Below are positions 11,987 through 22,941 of a stretch of 64,000 nt of DNA, one piece after another. The notes beneath the pieces were generated by a model, which was given only the letters and a program-made list of their open reading frames with translations, did not search any database and was not told the origin of the DNA. The translations under genes and the position numbers were made by a program. The stretch lies in NCBI GenBank assembly GCA_964036155.1, contig OZ038423.1:30519249-30583248 (forward strand). Direction: 5' to 3'. Each line of letters opens with the position of its first letter. Position 1 is the first letter of the stretch. The DNA comes from Diploscapter coronatus (lineage: Eukaryota; Nematoda; Chromadorea; Rhabditida; Rhabditidae).

Positions 11987-14900
11987 CTAGATTTTCGAGG
12001 TTGCTTGAGCCGCTTGATCTCGTAAAAATCGTCGGAGAATTTTACCGGCCGCACTCTTCGGAATCTCCTTGATAAATTCAACTCCTGCGGTTAGTCGCTT
12101 GTATGGGGACACTTTGCCTAAACATTTTATGCTTTGCAAAAAATCTTAATTCTCAAATATACTTTATCGAAAGTATCTAATGTCAGTTCGAACTTCCATT
12201 AAAAAACTTTTAAAGAAATAGAAAGTTTAAAGGGCCTGTTCAAACGTTAGTTGCAATGCAACTTGCAACTCGCTCGAAATAGCATGGGAAGTGAAGAGAG
12301 CGCGACCGCATCAGGTTGCATCATTTCTTGTGCTCTTCCGATTTTCCATGCTATTTTGAGCGAGCTGTATTGCAGCTAACGTCTGAACGAGCCCAAAGGG
12401 AAACTCACTTTCAACGAATTTTATCACGTCCGCTTCAATCAAGGCGTTATCCTTCTTGACGACGTAGGCTTTGACTTTCTCTCCAACGTCTCTGTCAGGA
12501 ATTCCGATTACTGCAGCGTCGAGAACTCCAGGATGAGTCAGAAGAAGGTCTTCCAACTCAGCTGGGGGTACCTAGTTTAAACAGAAGATCGAGGTATTAC
12601 CATAAAATGTTAACAATTTACCTGGTAACCCTTAACCTTAATCAACTCCTTTAGTCGGTCAACTATGAAAACGTTCCCGTCTTTGTCGGCGTAGCCGATG
12701 TCCCCTGAAGGAGGTGCGGCATTCTTGCGATTTTAATGGAAGTTGCGAAGTGTGGCATCGTTTGTTTTGATGAATTTACCTGTATGCAGCCATCCATCTC
12801 TGAGCGTGTTCTTCGTCGCCTCATCGCGGCAAAAATACCCGAGCATGACCGTGGGACCCTTCACGCAGATTTCGCCTCGCTCGCCAACGCCCAACTCTTT
12901 TCCGGTATCAGTATCGATTATCTGCGAATATATTGCTCTAGTTGAACGACATGATAGATCGTGCGTCGAAAAATGGGGGAGAAAGGGCAAGAGAGGCAGA
13001 GAATTGCGCGCGCCACTCTTTCCACTGTCCCCCGCTGACTCTCCTTTTCTGCGTTCTAGTCCTTCTTTGTGCGCATAGTCGTGACGCGCATTTCTCGCAG
13101 GGCGCTCTTTAACATACGAACTGTCACTCCATTTGACTTATACAATAACTTGTTCAAATTTTCCTAGTTTAAATCAAACCCTATCATAAGCCAATTCAGG
13201 AGTTATTTTTAGGCAAGTAAAGTCGAGTTGCAATTTGTTAAGGTCCTGAAAAACTTACCTTCATCATCAGATTAGGAAGGAGTTTTCCAACGCAGCCGAA
13301 AGGTTGTTCCAGCGAGAAGTCAGGAACGTGAGACGCCATCGTGCATTCTGTCATTCCGTAGCCTGGAAAGGTGATTTGAAATGAATCTTTTCCAAAAAGC
13401 GAGAAGAAGATCTATAGCACTATCTTGGAAACTGCGAAACCACGAGACATCGAGAAATAGTGTGGAAGAGAACCTATCATCCCCCATACTCTACCCTAAT
13501 CGTGTACTATTTCGTCTATGTCTTGTATCTCGTGTCTCGTGGTCTCGCAGTTTCCAAGTAGTCCATTATCTTGCCTTGCCGAATAAGCCTAAGTTTGGGG
13601 TATCGCTTTTGTGCTTCTTCACATATCTCTCTTCCTGCCGGCGCCGCGCCACAGATGATCGCTTCTATCGAAGAAAGGTCGAATTTGTCACAGACCGGAT
13701 GTTTGGCAAGGAACACCAAAATTGGAGGCACCAGGGCTATCATGCGGATCTAAAACATTTCAAGTTTGCCCGTTTTTCGAATGTCTACCACTTGCCTTAT
13801 GCTCCTGAATGTTCTTCAAGAAAAGCGGCGGCTCAAAGTGCTTGAAGATGATTCCGCAAGAGCCTCTGAGCAGAGAGAAGTTCAGAAGTCCTAAGCAAAG
13901 CTTGGAAATGGTGATTTTTGAGAGACTACTAACCAAATCCAAAAGCGTGATAGAACGGCAGAAACAGTAGAATCTTCTCCCGCTCGTAGTCCCAATTTTC
14001 ATCCAGCACCTTGGCGTTTTTCTGGATATCAGTGCTGAAATTCGACTTGTGAATTTTTGTGATCCTCGAAAAAAGCCGTACTATGCATGCAGTTCCATCA
14101 TGCAAGCCAGATTGAAATGGGACAGCATGACACCTTTTGGGGGTCCGGTCGTTCCGCTGAAATTTTTAACTGGTGAGGAAAAGTAAGGTTAACAAAGTTA
14201 CCTAGAATAGGGGAGAATGACAAGGTCATTGTAGATATCGATTTTCGGCTCTGGAATAGTTCTGATTGGGGTAGAAGCGACAGAGTCCCAGGAAACAGTA
14301 TTAGAGCCATTTCCAGTACCACCAATCACGATAATTGCCTAGTTAAGTTACGATAATGGGCAATTAAATCGAGTTAATTACCCTGATGTCGGTGCATCCT
14401 TTCGCGGCCTTTTCGACTTTGGCGAGCTGGTCAGCGGAGGTGAGAACGACCATGCATTTCGAGTCTTTGAATTGGCGTTCAAGCTCATCTAAAATTGGGA
14501 AAGTTGAAAAGAAGGTTTTTTCAAAAAAATATTTTAATGCTGATATTTTGTGTTTTCGACTTTTCAACAGTTTAACTCTGAAATAAAAAAAACTTTTGGT
14601 CTCCTTTTTCGTCTAGACCAAGTGATGATAAGATACCAATGCAACTAATGTAGTTTTGAGACTCTAAGCCACCGATTATTCTGATAATCCTTTCATTCAG
14701 TGATTGTCAGTAATGTTTAAAGATAGGGATGAAAAGTTGTCCGAGATCATAATTTCGAAATTTCATTCAAGAATGACTTGCACCTTATCACTTTGACACT
14801 AGTCTCCAGATTTTGAATCATTCACCAACTTATTTAACCCTTATTGTTGCACTCTGTTTGACTGGTTCATTAGATAGACAAAAATTGCGTCATATGATCA

Positions 14901-15655
14901 AGAGTAGGATGTTGAAAATGAAAGCCGGACGGAATGTTTACAACCACCTGCACAATTGAATGAGAATTCCTTGTGTGGTGATAATGAGTAAGCGGAATTG
15001 TGTCTTTGTCCGGGTTGAAAGCGGCAATGAAAAATAATCAAATTGTTGCTGATTTTATCGATTCCGGTAGCGAAAGGAACCGAAGATATGGTTTTTTCTT
15101 GCAAAAACAAGTTTTAAAAACTCACAATCAGTGAAAAGTGCACTAGCTCCGGAAACTGCACCACCGTTCATGGCAACTCCCAAGAAGAAAGCAGGGTACT
15201 GCCAGACGTTAGCCACGACAGCGCAAGCGATATTCTTCTAAATCGTCGGGTTGTTGAATCTTCGAACTAGTTGGTTCAAATGATAAATAGGAACCATAGA
15301 CCAAGTTATTGATAATTTACAGAAAATATAACTTTAAATTTTAATTATTTTAAATCTATCGTCTTAACTTCATCACAAATGCATTTTACTAACCCCGAAT
15401 CCAATCGAATGCAGATAAGTACCCACAGCCTTTGAGGTGTTGAGCAATTTTTCATAAGTGATCACATTTTTCGAGTCTTCGGCGTGAATCTAAAGCTTCT
15501 GTAAAATGAATGAACTCTGGAAGAGTTTTTGTTACAAAGGCGACTTTATTGGCTCCAGGAGTATGAATTTGACGTTCAATAGCCGAAATCAGCATTTTGT
15601 GGTATGGCTGATCGGGAACAGGCAAAGACGGATAGGAAGAATGGAAAATCGTCAT
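11987..15655 (-). CDS. Acyl-CoA synthetase, 4-coumarate-CoA ligase-like
   Basis: ATP-dependent acyl-adenylate and acyl-CoA forming enzyme of the ANL superfamily. Fourteen exons join in phase to about 545 residues, the usual family length. From the N-terminus: [20 protein letters not shown] (start 15655), [20 protein letters not shown] (exon ending 15393), [14 protein letters not shown], the P-loop [14 protein letters not shown] (about 14150), [31 protein letters not shown], the adenylate motif GYGMTE (13362-13259), the hinge region [15 protein letters not shown] (12921-12622), [20 protein letters not shown], and the catalytic lysine motif [12 protein letters not shown] (12117-11987). The protein ends in Ser-Lys-Ile, a possible variant peroxisomal targeting signal. 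That location is an inference; the substrate is unknown. Two introns start with GC (after exon ends 13796 and 13575). Two introns hold inverted-repeat elements, and the intron at 15125-14490 is unusually long. Confidence 0.95.
12232..12394. repeat. Inverted-repeat element, family M3, in a synthetase intron
   Basis: A 163-bp element whose ends are imperfect inverted repeats of about 55 bp. It starts gggcctgttcaaacgttag and ends ctaacgtctgaacgagccc. Inner arm sequence includes gagcgag and ccatgctatttt with its complement. It fills much of the last intron (12408-12118), and its right end is about 14 bp from the donor site. Confidence 0.85.
13419..13562. repeat. Inverted-repeat element, family M4, in a synthetase intron
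   Basis: A 144-bp element with arms of about 30 bp. One arm contains cttggaaactgcgaaacc and the other its near complement ending tttccaagtagt. It lies in a GC-AG intron, only 12 bp from that intron's GC donor. It contains gagaaatagtgt, also seen in other inverted-repeat elements of the window. Confidence 0.85.
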
Positions 15656-17177
15656 TTTCGGAAGCTATTACCTAAAGTTACTAAAATCGAAAGATGGAAC
15701 TTTTATAGGGTAAATTATAGCCTGAAAATGTCGTATCATTGGTGTGGAGTGTCGATAAAAATAAAGAATGAGAAAGATAATAATGTCTAAAATATATGCG
15801 CCTTTTGATATGACCCTGTGCATGCACAAATGTAATGGAGTGCTCATAGAGAGAACGATAAAATTGATAAAATGTCATGATGAGACTAAATGCAAGAGGA
15901 GGGAGTTTTTGATTTTTCAAAGAAAACTGTTTCTATCTTTTTTTCTCTTATTATGCCATTATCGTGTGTTCATTTTGGTCTTTTCTCAATGCGTGTGCCA
16001 GGTTATTTGGATACGATGTAGTTAACAGCCCTGTAAAAAGGGCAACATGATACAAGTGCACCACACAGAATGACAATTAATAGGTAGTTAACGTTATAAA
16101 ATTATGATTGTTCTGATATGATGTATTTTTAAAGGCATACATTTTTGCTTATACCCTCAAAGTATCAAAGGGAAACCTCAATTTCTTTTTGTATATGAGT
16201 AAAATCGAAACTTAATTAATTTTCAAAAACAATAGATTAAAGACTTCAATTGATCGAAAACTTTGACCTATCAATGAAAGTCTAAGGGAAAACAATATAC
16301 GTCTAAATTTTGCTACATTTTGTATATTTTCTCATCCCAATAACTCCTTTTCTCGTATTCATATTCGATTTTACCTTCAAAAATGTCTGCGCGCTTTATT
16401 CGTTTGTCTGCAATTGCGCGCGCGCGTGAGTCAGATCCGGCACGGTCAGGAACGAAGAGCCTTTTGTTGAATAAAAGATGGAAGAAATGAACGGTTAGGT
16501 TAGCCATGAAAATATAGAAACAGCCTAAAGAGGTTCAAAGTAAGGGAAAATACCGAAATAGCATGAAAAGTTGGATAGAAAAGAAATTTGCAGAGGGATA
16601 AAGTCAAGTCTAGATACAAAAGTAGCACAAACTTAAGAAATAGTGCTGAAATATGATAGAAAAAGAAACTCATAATGATAAGTGTGGTTTGGTTTGTATA
16701 AAAACATAAAGGTAAATCAGGATGCAAAATGTGGCAGAAAGCACAGAAATAGTATTGTAAAAGAGACTTTTTAAAGATAATGGAAATTCGCTCACGAAAG
16801 GTAGAAAAATATAGAAATAGTGTGTAAAATGAGAGAAAGAAAGACTGAAATAACGGTCATTTATGGGAAATAAATGAATGCGGATCCTTCCGCTAGCGCG
16901 AGAACGCCTATTTTTACGCTACTACGGTTTTTCCCCGTATATTTTCTCTATTCTTCGCTATCTTATCGCATTCATTTTTGGAGAATTCTTCGCAGAATCG
17001 TAGAGTTCGATGAGTCGGCCGCGTGCATCACCGTCCAGGTTATATAAGTGTCGGGAAAGACAGCATCGGCCTCTAGGCATTCAGTTTTCGCAGCCGCACG
17101 CACCGCGTTTTCCCGGAAAACGCTCATTTCCGGTCTCATCCTACGAGGTTTTCGCAAGATCGTGAGAGAACCGGAGC
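15656..17177. other. Divergent intergenic region
   Basis: Separates the minus-strand synthetase from the plus-strand GPI-type gene, so it should hold both promoters. Open frames are short and AT-rich, with no domain recognised. The last 250 bp are more GC-rich and look like a promoter and 5' UTR. Confidence 0.55.
17041..17048 (+). promoter_or_regulatory. Candidate TATA box
   Basis: TATATAAG lies about 130 bp upstream of the ATG at 17178, in a more GC-rich stretch. The spacing allows a 5' UTR of about 100 nt. Not tested against transcript data. Confidence 0.4.
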
Positions 17178-19400
17178 ATGCTCTGGGCGTTTGTCCTCCC
17201 GCTGATAGGTAATTTTTAAAGCACTGACTTTGTTTTCTTAAAGTTTATTTTCAGGACCTGCAATCGCGGGTCCGAAGGCGAATCCTGAACCCAATCCCAG
17301 TCCGAAGCTAGGAGGATACATTGGCCCTCCCATACCTGGACCTATAATTCCACCGCCTCAACTCGGGCCTAGTATGAGTTTTCTGAGTTTCAAGCCATTC
17401 TGAAATGATTCAGACGTATTCCTGCCTCGACCGCCTGGAGTGTACGGAGGACGAGGAGGCGTGATTCCACAGCTTGGCGTCTATGGAGGAAGCATCCAGA
17501 TTCCTCGACCGATGTTCCCAATTCCCGCTCCGAACGTCCCAATTCTGCCCCCGGGAGGGAGAACCATCAACAACATTCGATGGGTCTGCATTGCGATTTT
17601 TGAATTTTGATTATTTCGAACATTTTTTAGTCCTGCAAACCATGTAGCGTAATGTGCTGCAAGGCTGTCAACATCGTCCAGCAGATCACGCCGAGGCAAT
17701 GCTGCCCCTGTCCGCCCTGTCAACGGCCGACGCCAATTATGTAGTTGTTTGGAAGAATTAAAGGGTTCAACACACTTTTTAGTCCACCCTACCCCATCCG
17801 ACCTGCTCCGATCCCATTTGTGCCTCGGCCGATCATTCCCAACGCCTACGTGGTACCGCCTCCCGTCCCAATCCCCTACGCTCCGTCTCCGCCGGGTTTT
17901 AAGATGAGTCATGAAGATTTGAACGATTTTAAATTTTAGTGCCCTATCCGGTTGGCCCGATTCCCAGTCCGCCCCCTTTCGTGCCCAGCCCTGGTCCTGG
18001 TCCCACTCCCATTGTCCCGATCCCCAGGCCATCGCCCACGCCCATTGGGCCCACGCCAACTCCAACGAGTGAGAAATTTTGGAAGAGAAAGGAGCTTCGG
18101 AAATTGAAATTCAGTCCAACCTGTGCCCTACGTCGTGCCGCCTTCGCCAATCTCGCCCACACCCGACTATAATCCATTCCGACCAGTAAAAGGAGACTTC
18201 TCATTTCTCGAATAAGTGTGAATTCAGGTCGCCCCGTATCAGCCCGGACCAGTGCCAATCGTTCCCGGCGCAGGACCGATAATCCCCGACACCTACAATA
18301 CGGGTCCCTCTCCAGTGCCAGTTCCAAATAACTACGGCCCAGGGCCAGGCCCCGTACCTCAACCGTTCATTCCAATTCCTGGTAGGAAAATGCCTCATAT
18401 GAACGAGTAAAGAGCTTCTCGATTAAGGCCCAGGCCCCTACCAACCCGGACCAATCCCTCAGCCTGTGCCCGGTCCAGGCCCAGTTCCGTAAGACTTTCC
18501 AAGCTTACGAATATTCGAATGGTTGAAAATTTAGAATTGGACCAGGAGGCATCCCCGCTTGCTGCTACATTAATCCAAAATACCTGACTTTGACGATTTC
18601 TTCGAGCTGTGTCAATCCAGCGGTTAGGAAGGAGCGCTGAAAATGCAATTGTAATTTATGATTTCAGGACTGTGACTGTGCAAGCAACCCGAATTCTCCC
18701 AACTGTATCACGAGAAATGTCACGATACAGAATACAGGTAGATTCTTAAATAACTTTAACCTCTTAGGTATGTTTTCAGGCACTATAATGGCCAACCAGA
18801 TGATGACTTGCGAGCAGGCAGTTGGTTTAGGACTGATCAGGCATGACGAAAACGAATATTTCAAAGGCTTATATGAAGATTTAGTTGGGCCGATCTTCAG
18901 CCGAACATCTGCCAAGGCCCTTACAGCCCCTACTCACCGGTGACTCCTGAGCCCACGATAAAGTAAATTGAAAAACCCCTTATTCTTGAAATAAATAACG
19001 TTAGTTCCCCAACGGTTAGCCCTATTACTCTGGCGCCACCTCCAGTCGCTCCTACAAATTACGCACCCACGATAGTGCCGCCGTATGGAGACAGTTACAT
19101 CAGCGGAACGACAATGGTAATTGTATTCCTTTAAAGTCTATAGCTTTGCAAACTCCGCCCACTTTCCTGTGCTTCGTTTGCAGTGGCACTCCCCGCAATG
19201 GTCGTCCGACGTGTACGCTTCCTAACCAACTCGATGACTTTGGAATTTGGTGCACGAAAAAATGGGCGGAGCTTGCATGGCTTGAATTACACTACACATT
19301 CACATGGTATTTCTTGCAGAGAATCAACTCAAGTGGTGCTACGTTCAAATGGGAGTTGGCGCCGTTAATTTTATTGATTAGCTCGTACATGTTGTTGTAA
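17178..19400 (+). CDS. Proline-rich, cysteine-containing, probably GPI-anchored surface protein
   Basis: About 14 exons join in phase across many introns of about 45 bp. Residues 1-16 (MLWAFVLPLIGPAIAG) form a signal peptide. Long stretches follow that are rich in Pro, Gly and Val, such as VPSPGPGPTPIVPIPRPSP (17940-18068). They are interrupted by two cysteine modules: SCKPCSVMCCKAVNIVQQ followed by QCCPCPPC (17632-17742), and IPACCYINPKYLTL followed by DCDCASNPNSPNC (18535-18718). The last exon encodes a short polar stretch and the hydrophobic tail LAPLILLISSYMLL before TAA at 19400, the form of a GPI-anchor signal. One intron (18841-18884) appears to use a GC donor. The penultimate intron holds an inverted repeat. 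I recognise no named family. The design suggests a secreted or cell-surface structural or cuticle-associated protein. A single-pass membrane tail is the alternative to GPI. Confidence 0.8.
19145..19278. repeat. Inverted repeat inside the last intron of the GPI-type gene
   Basis: The left end ttgcaaactccgcccactt is matched by aatgggcggagcttgca at the right end, giving imperfect arms of about 20 bp. The element fills about half of the last intron (from 19117 to 19319). Confidence 0.65.
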
Positions 19401-19722
19401 TTCGAAGATTAGTCATAATTCGTTTGGTTTCTAGAATTGTCTTTCTCAAACACACGGTTTCAATAAGGGGGTTTTGGGAAATTTTAAAGGTCGGAAAAAC
19501 GAGCCCAAAATCTTTGCCCAATTTCTCACATGCACCGATCCTCATATGAGTCAAACAAAGCTTCTTAAGTTTAGAAGTTGCACTCCCAATTCCTTGAAAA
19601 TCTAGTATCTTTGTTTAGACATTGTTATCTCATGAACTGAGTCAATTGTTATAATTTTATTTAATTGATTCCAATCTTACGCAATCATACACATAAAAAA
19701 TTTTAATTCAAGGTTTTTTGTT

Positions 19723-20754
19723 CTAGAACGAAGTTTGCGGCCTTTTGGCGATCCATTCTTCGATTTCCGGAATCTCCAGGACTTGGTCGCGGAGTTTCAA
19801 AATCTGAACGAAAATGTAGAGACTTGAAAAAATCGAGGAAAACTCCTACTTCCGGATGGCCATCCAGACTCTTTGCATCAATAGATTCGATGGTTATGAG
19901 TTGATCCGCCACGAACAAGTCGATCCACGTAACTCCAGAGTCGACGAAAAACCCTAGATTTCACAAGTCCTTCGAAAAAGTTGCAAGACCCACCAGACTT
20001 GCCCTGCTTCAGATACTTTTCAAAATATTTGAACAGCTTTTCCAAGGCTGGATCGAAAAATTCCTTCTTTTTCTGTTCCTAAAAAGAACGTGTGGAGAAA
20101 TTTGCGAGAACTGAAACTACTCACAAGTTCTTCAGGAGTCATCTTGTCGCGTTGCACCATGTAAAATGGCCCTGCTTCTTGGAAAAAGTCCTTCATCAGA
20201 TCGGCTAGCGCGTCGACGGTAGCCTCTTCAAGCGGGGTTTTACCTGCATAGCCTGCAAATCGTGATTCAAGAAAAGTCTTGTTAACTTTTGATATTATTG
20301 GTTGGAGAGAACGTCGATATCCAAAAATTGCACTATCGTCTCGTTTCTCTTCTACGCGACTCACTATTTCGCTACAAATTCGAGTTCTAGTTTGAGGAAT
20401 GAATAGCGATTTTCTCCCCAATCAACAATATATGCTGACCAAATTGCCTCGCCAAATATCGATTAATGGCGTAGGATTGGGGCAGCGCAAAGTCATCAAT
20501 CTTCAGAACCGGCATCTTTTCGAAGGGCATTTCTAGAAAGTAAATAAAATTGAAAAAGCTAAAGGGATACTGTTTGCCATTTTTATGCTTGGCCCAATCT
20601 TCAAAGTCCAAACGAACGTCCTCATAAGGGGTTTTGGAGAGAGCGAATAGCTAAAAATGAAAATTGGACTTCAGCAAACTCGAATAAATCTTACAAGTCT
20701 GGCTGGCTCAGCATAGCCGCGGAAATTAAAGTAGTAGAGCTTGTACTGGACCAT
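19723..20754 (-). CDS. Glutathione S-transferase, sigma/nematode type (copy 1)
   Basis: Cytosolic GST that conjugates glutathione to electrophiles. Seven exons give about 207 residues, the normal size. The N-terminal thioredoxin-like domain starts MVQYKLYYFNFRGYAEPARL, with the catalytic tyrosine in YYF (residues 7-8). It continues MPFEKMPVLKIDDFALPQSY, where PVL carries the cis-proline and PQSYA is the glutathione-binding Gln-Ser. The helical C-terminal domain has YAGKTPLEEATVDALADLM, DSGVTWIDLFVADQL and a final WIAKRPQTSF. The start at 20754 matches the family start. The intron after exon 2 must use a GC donor (exon end 20578) to keep frame. The intron phase and GC donor are shared with copy 2, so the pair arose by tandem duplication. 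Both are transcribed leftward, about 480 bp apart. Confidence 0.95.
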
Positions 20755-21230
20755 TCTTGCCGATCTCAGTCCTAGGCTAGAATATTGTGAGCAGTTGGAG
20801 TCTTCTTTTGAAATTTCATCTCCACATGACCTACCCACATAAAATTAGACGAAAGCTCTCACCCTATGCTCAGAAATTGATCTCGAACGATAAAAATTCA
20901 TGAAAAACGTGTTATTTTATGCTTTACGGCATAGCTAACCGTTGGCAGCGCTATCTAGGCTCCGCCTTATTATTCGAATAATCTGTCGGTTTGATCTTTC
21001 TGTCTCTCTGGGCTCTATGATAAAGCCTAGTCTCTAGCCCTCAACCGCATATTTGCTTTATGGTCTAGACGCGGTTGAAACAGTGTAGTTTACACACTAT
21101 TCAGAGATTTCTCTGCAAAATATTCGAAGATTTTCGAAAATAAACGAAAACTCCACATAACGTGCAAGAAATACAATTCGAAGAAAAATTTATTGGTAAA
21201 AACCTTGTGCAAAATTGTAGATAGATAAAT
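20755..21230. other. Spacer between tandem GST genes
   Basis: About 480 bp with no open frame of note. It should hold the promoter of copy 1 and the 3' end of copy 2. Confidence 0.5.
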
Positions 21231-22298
21231 TTATCTTTCAGTGACAGGTCTTTTCTCTACCCATTCCTTGATTTCGGGAATTGAGAGAACGTTGTCTCGT
21301 AATTTTTGAAGCTAAATTCAAATTTGAAATTGTATCTTTCATAAGGAGAAATACCTCTTCATGACCTTCCAAACAACCCGGAGCACGATTTATGAAAGTC
21401 CCGATCTGGTCAACCACGAATAAATCGATCCATGTAACCCCAGAGTCGACGAAGAATCCTGGACTTACAAAAAGTCCATAAAAATTTCCATAGCTTACCA
21501 GAATTGGACTTCCTCAAATACTTCTCGTAGAAGTTGAAGAGCTTTTCCAACCATGGTTTAAAATTTTCGGTTTTCAGCTTCTCCTGGAAGAGACTGGAGG
21601 TTTTTTAGGATTCGATCTTACCAGTTCTTCAGCGGAAATTTCATCATTGAAATAAGCATTGTAGTACGGACTAGTCTCGTACTTAAAGTCGTTCATCAAG
21701 TCGGCTAACGCGTCTATGGTAGCCTCTTCAAGCGGGGTTTTGCCTGCATATCCTAAATGTCTAGTTCAAAAAACTTGTCGGTTCTAGGTTTCCTATATCT
21801 CTTATCGGCTTTTTCTTTTCCTATTTTCTTTAGCACTATATATCCGATGACAAAGGCAGCCAATGATGATCCACTGGATGAGCATTCAGGAAACCGATTT
21901 TTTTAGAGTCGTAGGCGGTTTGTACCAAAATTGTAGGGGCTTCTCTCGTAAATTTTGGCACAAATCGCCTCCAACCCATTTTATACATTTACCAAATTGT
22001 TTAGCCAAGTAACGAAGGATGGCATATGATTGAGGCAGCAGACATCCGTTAATCGATAGAACTGTCATCGTTTCGAAGGGCATGTCTAAAATTATCTAAC
22101 AAATAAGGAACAGAAAGTCAACTCGCCTTTCTTATACTTGGGCCAATCTTCAAAGTTTATCCTGATATCTTCAAATGGTACCTTGGAAAGAGCGAAGAGC
22201 TAAATTTAAAGTCAAACTGAGACCGTAAAAATTATTACCTGTCTAATGGCTTCAGCAAGACCTCTGACGGGGAAATAGTAGAGTTTGTACTGGACCAT
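21231..22298 (-). CDS. Glutathione S-transferase, sigma/nematode type (copy 2)
   Basis: Paralogue of the neighbouring GST with the same exon plan. It begins MVQYKLYYFPVRGLAEAIRQ at 22298, with the active-site tyrosine in YYF. It continues MPFETMTVLSINGCLLPQSY, then YAGKTPLEEATIDALADLM, DSGVTWIDLFVVDQIGTF and a C-terminal IPEIKEWVEKRPVTER. The usual proline in PVL is replaced by TVL in the stretch after MPFETM, so the cis-proline of the glutathione site appears to be Thr here. This is worth checking, because it could lower activity or change specificity. The second intron also uses a GC donor (exon end 22127), as in copy 1. The third intron has acquired palindromic element M1 copy b. Confidence 0.93.
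21909..21978. repeat. Palindromic element, family M1, copy b
   Basis: About 70 bp inside the third intron of GST copy 2. The right arm is the same caaatcgcctccaaccca seen in copy a. The left arm, gtaggcggtttgtaccaaaa, has diverged and lost its outermost bases. Confidence 0.85.
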
Positions 22299-22941
22299 TT
22301 TCGTTGGACTTATTAAAATTGGCAGCTAAATTTATGCGGTTATTAACGAGTTGGCATCATTTATACTCAAAAGAAAAGTTGATAAAATTTTACTGCATGC
22401 AAAGATGTGTCTGCACCCATGGAAAGGAAGTGCTATCTCAATTCCCTTTGTTCATTTGTTCTGAGCAAAAATTGATGCGGTTTGTGCCAGGTAGAGTTTA
22501 TGCCGTTTATTGTTATCAAATCGCATGCAACAGTTGAAGAGTTTTTCGAAAATATACGAAAATTTCAGCATCATTTAAAATTGCCGGTGTTAAACCTTGT
22601 ACTTTCGTACCATCATAAACGATGGATAATCCAATAAAAATTCCATTGTATAAATCTTTGAAAAAACAGAATCACCTATTTTAATAAATTGTAAACTATT
22701 TTGGTTTAGATTTTGTTTTTGGAAAATCCGATTTTCGGCCGAATTTTACGATTTCAAAAGGTTTCGCGATTAAAATAATGGTTATTAATTGAACTAATAA
22801 CTACAAAATGCGAAGATTAGTTTAAGCGAGATTTGCGCGATTTCGAGAGAAAAATGGATGAGAGCAAACCCGATAATTTGTCATTTTTGGACGGTATAGT
22901 TCAACGAAAATCGTCGATTTTCATATCTGAAGATTTGAAAA
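22299..22941. other. Intergenic spacer
   Basis: About 640 bp between divergent genes. AT-rich, with no gene or repeat recognised. It should hold promoters for GST copy 2 and secreted gene A. Confidence 0.5.

Noticed and set aside
17481..18327. Long antisense frames (194 and 127 codons) over the GPI-type gene
   Set aside because: They are the reverse complement of proline/glycine-rich exons on the plus strand. They ignore the splice sites and show no domain.
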